Positions 45,401 to 57,703 of a DNA stretch of 64,000 nt are shown piece after piece. The stretch is from positions 7,043,501-7,107,500 of the forward strand of contig NC_092562.1 in assembly GCF_037975245.1 (NCBI RefSeq). Direction: 5' to 3'. Within the stretch, counting starts at the first letter, position 1, and each line of letters starts with the position of its first letter. The stretch comes from Apostichopus japonicus (taxonomy: Eukaryota; Echinodermata; Holothuroidea; Aspidochirotida; Stichopodidae). The notes under the pieces were generated by a model. It was not told the origin of the DNA and did not search any database. It saw nothing but the letters and a program-made list of their open reading frames with translations. Position numbers and translations under genes: made by a program.

Positions 45401-48400
45401 ACCAATCATTACATTAACTCAACTTGTGGTTGTTGAGATATCTTGTTTACATGATACATCCACACACACATGCCAGCACACTCAAAAGGTTAATGAGCTT
45501 TCAGCATCGTAACCAAAAATAAATTTCCATCATTCCATGCAAATGTTTACCTTACGGTCCTTACCATACAAAATTTAGATACTATTCATGATATTTCCCA
45601 TCATTGCACCCCATTTTTCCCACATGCACACTAGGAAATATCCAAAGGAAATGTTCTTATTTGTCAAGAATAGAGGTAGGGAATGCTTTTTGTGTTCATG
45701 GAAAGGCACTATCTGATATATCCTTAAATTTAAAGGAATTGTCTGGTGGAAGATTTTGATACATTGTCCTTGTAGTTATTATTTTTCTCTTTCTAACCAT
45801 GTAAAAATTGTCCCCATTCGACGTTTTCTTCTTGTAGAAATCTGGTTTTCAAATTCACCAGTTTCTCACCAAAAGTACCGTTTGTTCGAACGCTTCAATA
45901 TGGTGATTGACGTAGTGCTTGCAGATAGGCAAAACAGGCGACTTGAAGATAGCACTCCCATTTCCGCAACAAATACACTCTCACGTGTATGCACATTGGA
46001 TTGCCTAATATAACGTACATACTCGCGAACGTATATCCTACGATGCCCAGATGGTGCACTTGTATAGCGTAATAATACACTCACACTCAAACCACAGTTC
46101 ATAAACTGTTCTTCGAAATCGCTGAAATAAAATTCACGGATCAAATTAACAGTAAAAGGAAACTTAAAAAGTATTTGTTACACCGAAAGATGAAACTTGG
46201 CGGAATCGTTTTCAGAGCAGAATGTAGCAAGGAGAAGCTAACTAAGGCTTCGCAGAACTGTCCGGTTGTAAACGTTAGAGTAGCCTATACGCGCTAACAT
46301 TCTTCGCGCTGGAGCTGGATAGCGCGATGTATAAACAACGAAGAGTCTGCTGTTAAAACTTATCTTGTGTTACAGAAAGAACACGAAACCACTGATCTAC
46401 TACGTATATGGCGGCTTAAGGAGTTTTTTAAATCATATCTAATTTATAAAAAATGTCACCGGAAATTATGGAAGAAATTTATCGGAATCGTTGTCAGAGC
46501 AGAATATAGCGCGCCACTGAGAAGCTTAGGCTTCGCAGAACTGTCCGATTGTCAACGTTTGAGTATAGCCTACATGCGAACATTCTTCGCATTGGAGCTG
46601 GATAGCGCGATGTAAAGCCTAAACAACGAAGAGTCTGCTGTTAAATTTACATTGTGTTACACAAAGACCACCGAACCACCGATCTAGTACATGGCGGCTT
46701 AAGGAGTTTTTGAAAACATATCTAATTTCTAAGAAATTTCACCGGAAATTAAGGAAGAAATTTATCCGTATACAAACGCGGTTTTTGTTGTGATTACCGT
46801 ATAGGTACTGTGCGGAGGGTGGGTTATGACGCAATCTGCTATGGCAGAGCTGACGTCACGTATTGTACTGTTCAAATCATATTTGAAATGTCTATCCTTA
46901 ACGATTAAAAAATCGTTTCTCTGTCAAACGCAATATTAGCGTTCTCATACTTTGACAACATGTTTGGAAAATTATTTACTATTTTTTAAGGTAACTTCTT
47001 TGGGCCACCAGACAATCCTTTTAAGCCTAAGTGTGATAATAAGGTAATCATATTCATTGATGTTTTATGTGCCTGAAGAAAAAGGTATCCAATCTGAAAA
47101 GTGGCAGAAAAAAGGCCAAAATATCCAACTATGGATTCTTTCCACTCACTGCATGAAGTTTCAACCTTTTCTACCACGACAATCAATGTTTTCATGTTCA
47201 AATACGTACATGTAAGATAAGGTATAAAACCTTCTTTAATAATTTCTATTTGCTTTTGTTTCTTTCATTAACTTGTTAATAACTTCATATAATTAAATTA
47301 CTACTAATATCGCACTGCTTATGCTTGCTCTCCATGTCTATTGGATCAGACCGTATATAATAATATAGTAATATCCAATTTAGCTCTTAAACAGTTGTTA
47401 CTACTACTATCTATTATGCAGGCCCAGGGTTCGCATTAGCCGCGAGCTTGCGCGATCCGCGCAATTTGATCGCATATGGAATAAACGATTAGTAAAAAGC
47501 CACTTGCGATTATTATTTTATAGTTAATCCGTCTATAATCCGTAAACATCTCGTAAAATTCCTTGTCAGCCTTTCCTTCTATGAAATAAACGAATGAATA
47601 AATAATAATTTCTTCCACATGGTAGCCTAACACCACACTAAGTCAATGAGAAATCTAGCAAAGCCTAACCATCTGTTTATTCGCTGAAATTGTGACGCAG
47701 TTATAAGATATCCATGGAATACTTTCGTTATTGCTGTTATCTTCGACGACCACATGGTAGCCTAACACCACACTAAGTCAATGGGAAATCTGCCTAACCA
47801 TCGGTTTAAAAAAAAAAAGTCCCAGTTTGCTTAGGATTCGGGTAATAAATTAGGAACCGGGAAGTATCGCGCCGGGCGGGTACCTTCGTTATTGCTGTTA
47901 TCTTCGACCACATGGTAGTCTAACACCACACTAAGTCAATGGGATATCTGCCTAACCGTTGGTTTGCCCAACTTTTTTTTTTTAAATCACACTTTGCGTA
48001 GGATTCGGGTAATAAATTAGGAACCGGTTAGTATCCCGTCGGGCAGGTACCCGGATAACCCGTGCAAACACTAATGAATACAATATAGTACATAGAAATT
48101 GCTGGTAATTTTGATATAGACTGTGAAGCTTGCTGATCCACACACACAGACTTACCAGGCCATATGCTGAAGTTCTCTCTGATTCATCTGTTATATCAGC
48201 AACATATGCAAAAATGATGGAAAATGTGACAGAAAAGATACCAGAGACAGATATCATGGCAAAGAACCACCTGTAAAGATAAGAAGTTAAACACAGTAAT
48301 TTCATCAGTTACTTCAATAGTGCAGTGTTGCTTTTCAATTAGAATTTTATAATTACCTGATCCCAGTTTTCAAGAGTACTTACTGAAATGTGTGTAAGAC

Positions 48401-51400
48401 TTTATTAACATGATTCTTTCAAACCTATTGATGACATTCAGCTTCCACAAAGGCATAAAAGAACCTTTCATGTTTACTTCTTACTGTATAGTATGTGTGG
48501 TAAAGGCTGAACTTGTTTGAAATCAGCAATGAAGTCAGTAACAAAAACTAATTGCATGGTGAAATGTATAGATGTGAATCCAGAAATAAGAGAAGGCATA
48601 ATTACCATGGGCTTATTCTCATCAGTGGTATAGGCATACATGTAAAGAAAACCGTTAAAAGAAGGAAAGATTTGCGACCCCAGACATCTGACAGAGCTCC
48701 TACTAGGGGTGCACTCAGAAATGAAAGTATACCCTGGAAGATATATCAATGTATAAGAGAGTAACAAAATCAATTCATGAACAACAAAGAACTTCTTGTT
48801 ACAACTTCAACAAGTCTGTGGTTGAAAATTGTCAACTGATCAAAGTCTTAAACAACAATTACATTTGGACTTTAACATGTATGTTTTGTAGAAGTAAGCA
48901 TAACAGGATTGTAAAGACCATGCTGATTCATAAAAATGTACAGAAAATGTATATCTAGATAAAAAGAACTTGTAAATTGGGATAGTAACAAGTATATATA
49001 TGAGTTGCAACAAATCAATACAGCTTAGATACAAGATATAAAGAATTTTCAGCTCTATTTTTTAATTGTCTGTACTTAATACAACAAATGCATCTGGATT
49101 ACAACTAGTATGAATGTATTTATCACATCCTGTATCCCTGTAGGTATAGTTGTTGCATAATAACTAACAACCAGAGTTATATGAGTCAGTTATATGAGAA
49201 TCACATTGGACAAAATTCTTCTTCACTACAAGCAATTGCTACACACAGAGCTAGTGATCCGAGCAACCTTGTTTTACACAGAGATTCCATAGGTACTGTA
49301 ATTACCTTTACTCCTTGAACCAAGCCATTCATCAGAAATGTATAATCTGGGAATGTTTTGTTCAAAACCTGAAACAAAACCAAAGGTAAATAAATGAGAG
49401 ATGCTTATCGTATTTAAAATATTGAAAAAAGAGCATTACTATATAAAGCTTAAAGGGCATAGCTGGCAGTTTTTAATCCATTCAAGTTAATGTTACATGA
49501 ATATTACACTTGCACCTTTCCATTGATGGATAGCAAGAAGTAGTTGTCCTCTTACCATAATGTACAATGCCATTTGCTAAAATACTCTTCAATGTAATAC
49601 TAGGAGTGAAAAACCTTTGAAATATAAACCAATATCACCTCCAAAGCTATCAACGACAAGCATTTTCAATGATTCTTTCTCTGTGAATCATGGGTCAACT
49701 TTGGCTAAAAAAAGCAATCCTTCTTGATTATACTCACTGTCAACATAGGACTTGTCAAGAGTCCCCAGGCAAAGAACTCCAGGAAAATAACTATCAGTGC
49801 ATGATAAATACTTGGTTCTCCTATGCCCTGAAAGAGACAAGGGAAGGTTACATTAACTCTGCGTTCACATAGCACACTCATATTCAGGCATAGCTCTAAA
49901 TTGCAGGGAACATCATGGACTCTATTTTAACTCTTCAACACCATCAGTGAATGAAAGACAGAGTATGAAAGGTGTATACTGTGACAATCAATGGGTGTAA
50001 AATTGGCAAAGTTGACTTGCTTGATGATCCCCTTGCCCCTATAAAACAAGGGAATTAGCCCGGTGAAGGGGGTTGTGAAAAATTTCGTAAACACCCTCTT
50101 CATGTTGTATGAATTTGGGGGGCGACAGGATGTCACGTTTTCCCGTGGGGGTGGGGAATTTGTCAACCTCTCAGTGATCACGGACTTAGTGTTTTTATTA
50201 GAATCGTTTTACGTGCAGAGTCTATGAGAGATTTTGGACTTAGTCTAGATTTGTGTACTACTGCTTTAGAGTTAGCCTCTGTTAGCGCAATAGCCCCTAC
50301 TGGCATTACTGTATCTGTAACTCTTTTTACTGGGATATTAGCAGCTGGCAAAATACTTATGCTCTTTGCACTACACAAACTTCCAATATGGTATACAAGA
50401 TGCAAAGAGTAGCTCCACTGTGTGACACCCTGCTAACATGTACCATAACAATAGTGAGTCTACATGCATGCATACTACAAGTGCAAGGGCTCTTACTACA
50501 TATCCTGAAAAAGCTGATGAACAGCAGGTAGCATGGTGGGCTCATAATTGACGCACTTAAGGTATTGATCAACGATGTCCATCAAGGAAAAATCCAAATC
50601 ACTCAACTGTATGTGTTTTTCATATGTGTAGTTCCTCAAAAATGTTATGATCTCAAAATATTTAAGGTTCTGTGCTTATGCACCGTACAATTGAGCAGAA
50701 ATTGACCACAAAATGTCTGCGGTGTCAAGTTCTTTCATACCCCTAAATTGACACATTCCTCGATAAGCTAACTGTAGTGTAGGCATTAGTATACATCCAT
50801 TGACTTTGGATGATGTTTGCCATGCTCTGAGCCTTTGAACAAATATACTTCAAGTTCATGGGGAACACTTTGAAAACTGACAAAATATGCACAGATTTAA
50901 ATAGAATCACAGAAATTGCAGACAGAAATCTGCCAGTCTGTGTGAGAGGGTAATGAGTTCCCTATTGCAACTTGCAAGGCATACTGTGATGCCCGGTGGA
51001 GCGTCACGTAAACGCCTCCGTACATAGGTGGCATCACTGCTGGAGTACTTTTCCTGTTTGTGTGTATTGTTTTATTTTTTTCTGGGGGTCTTTTTTATGT
51101 AATATCTTTTTATATGTAAAGTGAATTGTTGTAGTTTTCACATGCTAATTTATACCTTTTGTTTCCGTCTCCCTTTCAGCTGTCCAGCTCTCGTGACAAT
51201 AGTCTGCTTCCTCCGTAGCTATGTGGAATGTTCGAGCCACGCAAAGTTCCAAGGTTTCGATTCAGTATTTGTGTTAGGTTAGGGCACTTGCCATTTTGGG
51301 TTCCAAGAGTGTGTTCTATTTTTCGTGTTTGCTGCTGCCTAGTGAGGTCCGTTGGTCAGTTTGTTAAGTAAGTTAAATGTTCTTTCATAGTTTAGGCAAG

Positions 51401-52369
51401 TCCGAGTCCTTTTTCTTATAATATTGTGGGCATATTTCCCCGTTTGTCAGAATCCCTTTAAATTATTACAACTAAAACTCATTAAAAGGTTGGGAACACG
51501 GTCGATAGTATTGCCGCACCCTGCGGGGTTATTCTTATATTTGTGGAGCGGGGGTGACTTTGATTCGGGTTGAGTTATCCCCGAGGCAACGCCTACGTAT
51601 TGTAGATTTAGGACTCGAAATTATACGTTTGGCCACGGACTTCGCAGGTACGGAGGTACGTATCGTTATTATTTATGTACATTATAAGCTGGGAATTATG
51701 TGGATTTATATGTTATTAATTAAATATTGGTCCTAATTTACTTATTTGCTACACTATTATTGGAGGTCACTGCGTTGACCTCATGTATTATTTAATTGGG
51801 TTTTATAGACACCTAAGTGGAGAAGGCAAAGGTATTGTATTAAATGTATTTGTAGTTCAAAAATCAATTTATTTGTTCATGTTTTATTGGTTCAGGTTGT
51901 CTTAACTTGTAGTTGCCCCACATTCATCCTGACATAGGGTGGCCGACAGCGGCACTATCGAACCAACGGCCGCTCGGCTAGTTAAAACCCCGTTGGGGGG
52001 CGCTACAATACAGACTGATGGGGTCAAAATTTTCAGGCAAGGCTTAGCCTAGTTTGATTGGTATTTGGTAACTGCTTCTCTGGAGGTGAGGCTTCAGATC
52101 GGCGGGGTATTATATACTTGTACCAGAATAACTTGCCTACTCCATGGTGTAACACACCCCGTAATGGTTGTTTAGCCTTTATATATTTATGACTAAACTT
52201 ATGGCCAGCTAACAATAGTCAATACAGCATGAGTACTACAGTACTACTAGTAGTAGACTAACGCTAGGCTAGCACTGTCCAGCCTAACATTAGGCCTGGG
52301 ACCTACCGTCGATTCAACTGTGTCTTTGTTTCCCTTCCTTCTAGTGACTACCTTCTTTCGTTTCTTCAT
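36263..52369 (-). CDS. MFSD14A: MFSD14 (HIAT1-like) major facilitator transporter, complete, 11 coding exons, 485 aa
   Basis: An orphan 12-helix major facilitator protein; mammalian MFSD14A is needed for sperm head formation and its substrate is not firmly known. Exons, in transcript order: 52307-52369, 49738-49827, 49306-49368, 48606-48733, 48156-48270, 41507-41725, 39872-39985, 39346-39417, 37908-38118, 37474-37625, 36263-36493. All junctions are GT-AG, and phases match to give 485 residues against 490 in human MFSD14A. Key motifs are the family loop GALSDVWGRK (residues 84-93), AYVADITDESER (exon 5), VAVPESLPEK (198-207), ISWEQADPF, SYLPEAGQYS, GLCNGLGPALYGFIF-like SLCNGLGPALYGFIF, and an acidic, Pro/Gln-rich C-tail. 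The start is the first ATG after an in-frame TAG. Whether it is the A or B paralogue, or pre-duplication, cannot be decided here. Confidence 0.95.
37474..37625 (-). CDS. MFSD14A: MFSD14 coding exon 10
   Basis: Completes the split Gly codon and encodes VLQGMITGIRSLCNGLGPAL, then YGFIFYFF and an acidic loop. It ends GGAAAG|GTAAGA. Confidence 0.95.
37908..38118 (-). CDS. MFSD14A: MFSD14 coding exon 9
   Basis: 70 codons plus one base. WYGFGTQPWMMWAAG and PAISALVSRNAPPDKQG are strongly conserved in HIAT1. Confidence 0.95.
38475..38700 (-). repeat. AGGTCA-bearing dispersed repeat in MFSD14 intron 8
   Basis: Read on the minus strand it carries GTAAACACGATATCTCAAGAAGG, ATTACAAGAAGCC and a perfect AGGTCAAAGGTCA (38532-38544). 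Confidence 0.8.
38905..39235. repeat. Intronic repeat, contiguous copy
   Basis: TTAATATTCATGAACTTGCA, ACATAGAAAAGAAGGTACCA and GATATCTGATTAAGAATTTT recur in the same order at 42810-42940 and 44620-44810. Confidence 0.75.
39346..39417 (-). CDS. MFSD14A: MFSD14 coding exon 8
   Basis: 24 codons, VGNFSTPEVPAYIAFVGILS then VFAQ. This is the least conserved of the helical exons. Confidence 0.9.
39872..39985 (-). CDS. MFSD14A: MFSD14 coding exon 7
   Basis: 38 codons, TLRKVGQDYT to SYLPEAGQYS and MFLYLKM, phase 0. Confidence 0.95.
40660..41195 (-). repeat. AGGTCA-bearing dispersed repeat in MFSD14 intron 6
   Basis: Several successive modules read inverted, with TGACCATTGACCTCTACC, TTTGACCTCTGTTGACC and GAGTTACTGTGTTTACAAGC. 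It ends in the head hairpin TTTTGCCTCCGGCAAGGAATC near 41163-41183. Confidence 0.8.
41507..41725 (-). CDS. MFSD14A: MFSD14 coding exon 6
   Basis: 73 codons, VSATFAASLITSPALGAYLG to ISWEQADPFN, phase 0 at both ends. It follows the largest intron (41726-48155). Confidence 0.95.
42810..42940. repeat. Intronic repeat, split copy, first part
   Basis: Matches 38905-39035. The rest of the unit appears only at 44620, so about 1.65 kb of other sequence separates the halves. Confidence 0.7.
43274..43384 (+). repeat. Retroelement-tail repeat, copy 2, with stem-loop
   Basis: TTTGAAGAAG, then the hairpin ATCCT-GCT-AGGAT, then TGAAACGTCAGGCCAGCTTA. From GAAACGTC it matches 440-527. The arrangement resembles the degraded hammerhead-like ends of Penelope-type elements, but the CUGAUGA core is not intact. 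Confidence 0.55.
44290..44580 (-). repeat. AGGTCA-family repeat in MFSD14 intron 5
   Basis: GTTTGACCCCATAACCTCAT, ATGCATCTACATAGAAAGTATGA and TTCCTTTGCTCCAGCAAGGAACC follow the family order in inverted orientation, strongly diverged. Confidence 0.6.
44620..44810. repeat. Intronic repeat, split copy, second part
   Basis: Matches 39085-39235 (GATATCTGATTAAGAATTTT, ACACAGTTGATTGT, AATATGCCAAGGAT). Confidence 0.7.
46201..46770. repeat. Two-copy tandem duplication, about 282-bp unit, in MFSD14 intron 5
   Basis: CGGAATCGTTTTCAGAGCAG at 46201 recurs as CGGAATCGTTGTCAGAGCAG at 46483. CTGGAGCTGGATAGCGCGATGT and GGCGGCTTAAGGAGTTTTT also appear twice in register. The copies have diverged noticeably. 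Confidence 0.9.
47610..48040. repeat. Tandem repeat, about 160-bp unit, in MFSD14 intron 5
   Basis: TTCGTTATTGCTGTTATCTTCG at 47724 and 47885, and CACATGGTAGCCTAACACCACA three times, define two full units and one partial. GGGTAATAAATTAGGAACCG recurs likewise. Confidence 0.85.
48156..48270 (-). CDS. MFSD14A: MFSD14 coding exon 5
   Basis: Completes the split Trp codon and encodes the helix MISVSGIFSVTFSIIF and AYVADITDESER. It ends CTG|GTAAGT. Confidence 0.95.
48606..48733 (-). CDS. MFSD14A: MFSD14 coding exon 4
   Basis: Carries the family signature loop GALSDVWGRKSFLLL. It ends in a split Trp codon (TG|G). Confidence 0.95.
49306..49368 (-). CDS. MFSD14A: MFSD14 coding exon 3
   Basis: 21 codons with FPDYTFLMNGLVQGVK, near-identical to vertebrate HIAT1. 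Phase 0 at both ends. Confidence 0.95.
49738..49827 (-). CDS. MFSD14A: MFSD14 coding exon 2
   Basis: 30 codons. GIGEPSIYHA leads into the first helix, IVIFLEFFAWGLL. Phase 0 at both ends. Confidence 0.95.
49828..50980 (-). other. MFSD14 intron 1, right-hand part
   Basis: No exon. A patch at 50165-50415 is open on both strands for about 75 codons and may be an old transposon fragment that I cannot assign. Confidence 0.45.
50985..52007 (+). mobile_element. Probable solo LTR (about 1.02 kb) in MFSD14 intron 1
   Basis: It starts TGTGATGCCCGGTGG and ends GGGCGCTACA (TG...CA), flanked by ATAC on both sides (50981-50984 and 52008-52011). There is no internal coding sequence, tRNA primer site or second LTR. 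GC-rich distal sequence and TG/CA ends fit a Gypsy-type LTR left by recombination. Orientation is assigned only from TG...CA reading on the plus strand and is uncertain. Confidence 0.6.
52307..52369 (-). CDS. MFSD14A: MFSD14 coding exon 1
   Basis: 21 codons, very basic (MKKRKKVVTRRKGNKD), forming the cytosolic N-tail. It ends ACG|GTAGGT, phase 0. An in-frame TAG lies upstream in the 5' leader. Confidence 0.85.
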
Positions 52370-53776
52370 CACTTGATCAGTTGTGGCCTAGATGTCACGT
52401 ATAAGAAGCCTAAGCTAAAATAAGAAATGACAGATCATCTATTGCGCTAATGAAACTCGGTGGAAATGACGAAGTAATAGGCTAGTAGTGAGACCGTAGA
52501 GCGATATGTAGGCCACCGTACGTGGAAATAGATACATAGGTATGTATGTGACAGGCATATGTCTACTGTACGTGTATTACATATAACGATCAGTGCAATC
52601 GGATTCTTTGATCATATGATGCTTGATGAATATACACTACATTGAATTTTATGGAACGCCATTAAATTTTACGGATGCAAACGTAATGTGTGAACAAATC
52701 TCTGTGGTGTGCACTTCTTTGTATTCTGACTGGGGATAACAAGGAATTTATAGTATCCCATTGTACATGCGAAGGTTAATGTCAATTCAATGTTTTCCAA
52801 TGGAGCACAAAATAACTTTTCACTTAATTTGACCTTTCTTTATGAGGGTCTGAGGGTTCCCATAATGGCACCTTCCTACCGTGGTTTGAAGCGTCTGCGT
52901 GACTACTGATGTCATAGGGTTAAAGGTCAGAAGTCAGAGGTCAAAGGTAAAAAGTGTTTTGGCCATTACCTGTAGGCCCTATACTAAAATAACAATATGG
53001 GCCAAACCTGCAAGCACAAGTACTACACAACACTACCACAGTATATGTATCTACCGTGTGTGAATTGTCATTTCTTCCATTTCAATGAATGAACAAGTTA
53101 TTTTAAACGTTTCCTCGGTGGAATTGTAAAAAAATGGACGATACGAATAGAACTGCTTTAAAAATCTTGATCGGGCCACATGTCTAGACTGTTTTGCTTA
53201 CATTTGTGTTATGAACTGCTGAATCTTCAAGATGTTGACATGGGCGGTCGCAGTGATTTTACGGTCGTTCGCGCTAGAAGGGCAACAGAAAATAAATTTC
53301 TTTCTTTCGATTGCAATAGCTTTTCTGCATTAAACCCACCTAGTCAGGGTGCATTAAGTATAAGAAATACTGAATCTACTTCGGAAATTTGTTTTCCGAA
53401 ATTCATCAGCAAACACACATTGATAATTTAAAAAGCAGGAAAAAACAAGGCAAACCATAACTGATGCACATAAAAAAAAAGTGAAGTGTAAATGTAAAGG
53501 GCTATTACGAAGGCATATAGACATATAGGAGCATTTTCTGGAGGAGTATATTGCTAAGTGTCTGAATGGCATTGATGTACTGAATAATAGAAATGAGGAG
53601 AGTGTAAGTAAAAGGACTCTGTGACTGAAAGTGGTGCAATGACTACCTCAACAGCCAAATATTTGTGAGTTCTGTGCTCCTTAATTGAGATACATAATTT
53701 TATACAAAGCTTCTTCTTTTATCTTTCTGCATTCAGCTGTAAGTATGCTTACAGATAGTTCATCATGAAATCATGA
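52370..53776 (-). promoter_or_regulatory. MFSD14 5' flank up to the satellite
   Basis: It must hold the MFSD14 5' leader and promoter. No TATA box is placed with confidence. AGGTCAGAAGTCAGAGGTCA (52926-52945) is a cluster of AGGTCA-like half sites. No other gene is supported. Confidence 0.4.
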
Positions 53777-54489
53777 AATCGAATGTGCGGTACCGATCAA
53801 AAGAATGTACGGTACCGATCAATCGAATGTGCGGTATCGATAAATCGAATGTGCGGTATCGATCAATCGAATGTGCGGTACCGATCATTCGAATGTGCGG
53901 TATCGATCAATCGAATGTGCAGTACCGATAAATAGAATGTGCGGTACCGATTAATCGATTGTGCGGTACCGATCATTCAAATGTTCGGTACCGATGAATC
54001 CAATGTGCGGTACCGAACAATCGAATGTGCGGTACCTATAAATCGAATGTGCGGTACCGATCAATCGATTGTGCGGTACCGATAAATCGAATGGGCGGTG
54101 CCGATAGGTCGAATGTGCGGTAGTGATCAATTGAATGTGCGGTACCGATAAATCGAATGTGCGGTACCGATCATTCGAATGTGCGGTACCGATAAATGGA
54201 ATGTGCGGTAGCGATCAATCGAATGTGCGGTACAGAACAATCGAATGTGCGGTACCGATAAATAAAATGTGCGGTACCGATCATTCGATGTGCGGTACCG
54301 ATCAATCGAATGTGCGGTACCGATAAATAGAATGTTCGGTACCGATTAATCGATTGTGCGGTACCGATAAATCGAATGTGCGGTACCGAACAATCGAATG
54401 TTCAGTACCGATAAATAGAATGTGCGGTACCGATCATTCGAATGTGCGGTACCATTCAATTGAATATGCGGTACCGATCAATCGAATGT

Positions 54490-57400
54490 GCGGTACCGAT
54501 CATTCGATTGTGCGGTACCGATCAATCGAATGTTCGGTGCCGATCAATCGAAATTGCGGTACCGATCAATCGATTGTGCGGAACCGATCAATCGAATGTG
54601 CGGTACCGATTAATCGATTGTGCGGTACCGATAATGTGCGGTACCGATAGGTCGAATGTGCGGTAGTGATCAATCGAATGTGCGGTACCGATAAATCGAA
54701 TGTGCGGTACCGATCATTCGAATGTGCGGTACCGATCATTCGAATGTGCGGTACCGATCAATCGAATGTGCGGTACCGATCAATCGATTGTGCGGTACCG
54801 ATAAATCGAAAGTGCGGTACCGATAAATGGAATGTACGGTACCGATCAATAGAATGTGCGGTACCGATCAATCGAATGTGCGGTACCGATCAATCGAATG
54901 TGCGGTACCCAACAATCGAATGTGCGGTATCGATAAATCGAATGCGCGGTACCGATCATTCGAATGTGCGGTACCGATCAATCGAATGTGCGGTACCGAT
55001 AAATAGAATGTGCGGTACCGATCAATCGAATGTTCGGTACCGATAAATAGAATGTGCGGTACCGATCATTCGAATGTGCGGTACCATTCAATTGAATATG
55101 CGGTACCGATAAATCGAATGTGCGGTACCGATCATTCGATTGTGCGGTACCGATCAATCGAATGTGCGGTACCGATAAATCGATTGTGCGGTACCGATAA
55201 ATCGAATGTGCGGTACCGATAAATGGAATGTACGGTACCGATCAATAAAATGTGCGGTACCAAACAATCGAATGTGCGGTACCGATAAATCGAATGTGCG
55301 GTACCGATCATTCGAATGTGCGGTACCGATCAATCGAATGTTCGGTGCCGATCAATCGAAATTGCGGTACCGATCAATCGATTGTGCGGTACCGATAAAT
55401 CGAATGTGCGGTACCGATAGGTCGAAGGTGCGTTAGTGATAAATAGAACGTGCGGTACCGATAGGTCGAATGTACGGTAGTGATCAATCGAATGTGCGGT
55501 ACCGATAAATCGAATGTGCGGTACCGATAAATCGAATGTGCGGTACCGATAGGTCGAATGTGCGGTAGTGATCAATCGAATGTGCGGTACCGATAAATCG
55601 AATGTGCGGTACCGATCATTCGAATGTGCGGTACCAATAAATGGAATGTGCGGTAGCGATCTATCGAATGTGCGGTACAGAACAATCGAATGTGCGGTAG
55701 CGATAAATCGAATGTGCGGTACCGATCATTCGAATGTGCGGTACCGATCAATCGAATGTGCGGTACCGATAAATAGAATGTGCGGTACCGATCAATCGAT
55801 TGTGCGGTACCGATAAATCGAATGTGCGGTACCGAACAATCGAATGTTCGGTACCGATAAATCGATTGTGCGGTACCGATAAATCGAAAGTGCGGTACCG
55901 ATAAATGGAATGTACGGTACCGATCAATAGAATGTGCGGTACCGATCAATCGAATGTGCGGTACCCAACAATCGAATGTGCGGTATCGATAAATCGAATG
56001 CGCGGTACCGATCAGTCGAATGTACGGTACCGATCAATCGAATGTGCGGTACCGATAAATAGAATGTGCGGTACCGATTAATAGATTGTGCGGTACCGAT
56101 GAATCGAATGTGCGGTATCGATAAATGGAATGTACGGTACCGATCAATCGAATGTGCGGTACCAAACAATCGAATGTGCGGTACCGATAAATCCAAACAA
56201 TCGGTATACCAAACAATCGAATGTTCGGTACCGATAAATAGAATGTGCGGTACCGATCATTCGAATGTGCGGTACCATTCAATTGAATATGCGGTACCGA
56301 TAAATCGATTGTGCGGTACCGATCAATCGAATGTTCGGTGCCGATCAATCGAAATTGCGGTACCGATCAATCGATTGTGCGGTACCGATCAATCGAATGT
56401 GCGGTACCGATCAATCGATTGTGCGGTACCGATCATTCGAATGTGCGGTACTGATCAATCGAATGTTCGGTGCCGATCAATCGAAATTGCGGTACCGATA
56501 AATCGAATGTGCGGTACCGATAGGTCGAATGTGCGGTAGTGATCAATCGAATGTGCGGTACCGATAAATCGAATGTGCGGTACCGATAAATCGAATGTGC
56601 GGTACCGATCAATCGAATGTGCGGTACCGATAAATGGAATGTGCGGTAGCGATCTATCGAATGTGCGGTACAGAAAAATCGAATGTCCGGTACCGATAAA
56701 TCGAATGTGCGGTACCGATCATTCGAATGTGCGGTACCGATCAATCGAATGTGCGGTACCGATAAATAGAATGTGCGGTACCGATCAATCGATTGAATAT
56801 GCGGTACCGATAAATCGAATGTGCGGTACCGAAAAATCGAATGTTCGGTACCGATAAATCGATTGTGCGGTACCGATAAATCGAAAGTGCGGTACCGATA
56901 AATCGAATGTACGGTACCGATCAATAGAATGTGCGGTACAGATCAATCGAATGTGCGGTACCGATCAATCGAATGTGCGGTACCCAACAATCGAATGTGC
57001 GGTATCGATAAATCGAATGCGCGGTACCGATCATTCGAATGTGCGGTACCGATCAATCGAATGTGCGGTACCGATAAATAGAATGTGCGGTACCCATTAA
57101 TAGATTGTGCGGTACCGATAAATCGAATGTGCGGTATCGATAAATGGAATGTACGGTACCGATCAATCGAATGTGCGGTACCAAACAATCGAATGTGCGG
57201 TACCGATAAATCGAATGTGCGGTACCGATCAATCGAATGTGCGGTACCGATAAATAGAATGTGCGGTACCGATCAATTGATTGTGCGGTACCGATAAATC
57301 GAATGTGCGGTACCGATAAATGGAATGTACGGTACCGATCAATCGAATGTGCGGTACCGATAAATCGAATGTGCGGTACCGAACAATCGAATGTGCGGTA

Positions 57401-57703
57401 CCGATCAATGGAATGTGCGGTACCAAACAATCGAATGTGCGGTACCGATCAATGGAATGTGCGGTACCAAACAATCGAATGTGCGGTACCGATAAATCGA
57501 ATGTGCGGTACCGATCATTCGAATGTGCGGTACCGATCAATCGAATGTGCGGTACCGATAAATCGAATGTGCGGTACCGATCATTCGAATGTGCGGTACT
57601 GATCAATCGAATGTTCGGTGCCGATCAATCGAAATTGCGGTACCGATCATTCGAACGTGCGGTACCGATAAATCGAATGTGCGGTACCGATCATTCGAAT
57701 GTG
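54490..57703. repeat. Satellite higher-order unit 1 (3213 bp)
   Basis: Relative to unit 2 it has five additional monomers (110 bp) near 55047-55160, containing the odd ACCATTCAATTGAATATG variant. Boundaries are arbitrary within the period. Confidence 0.85.

Noticed and set aside
50165-50415. Open frames on both strands in MFSD14 intron 1
   Set aside because: No recognisable domain; both strands are open by chance or from an unassignable transposon relic.
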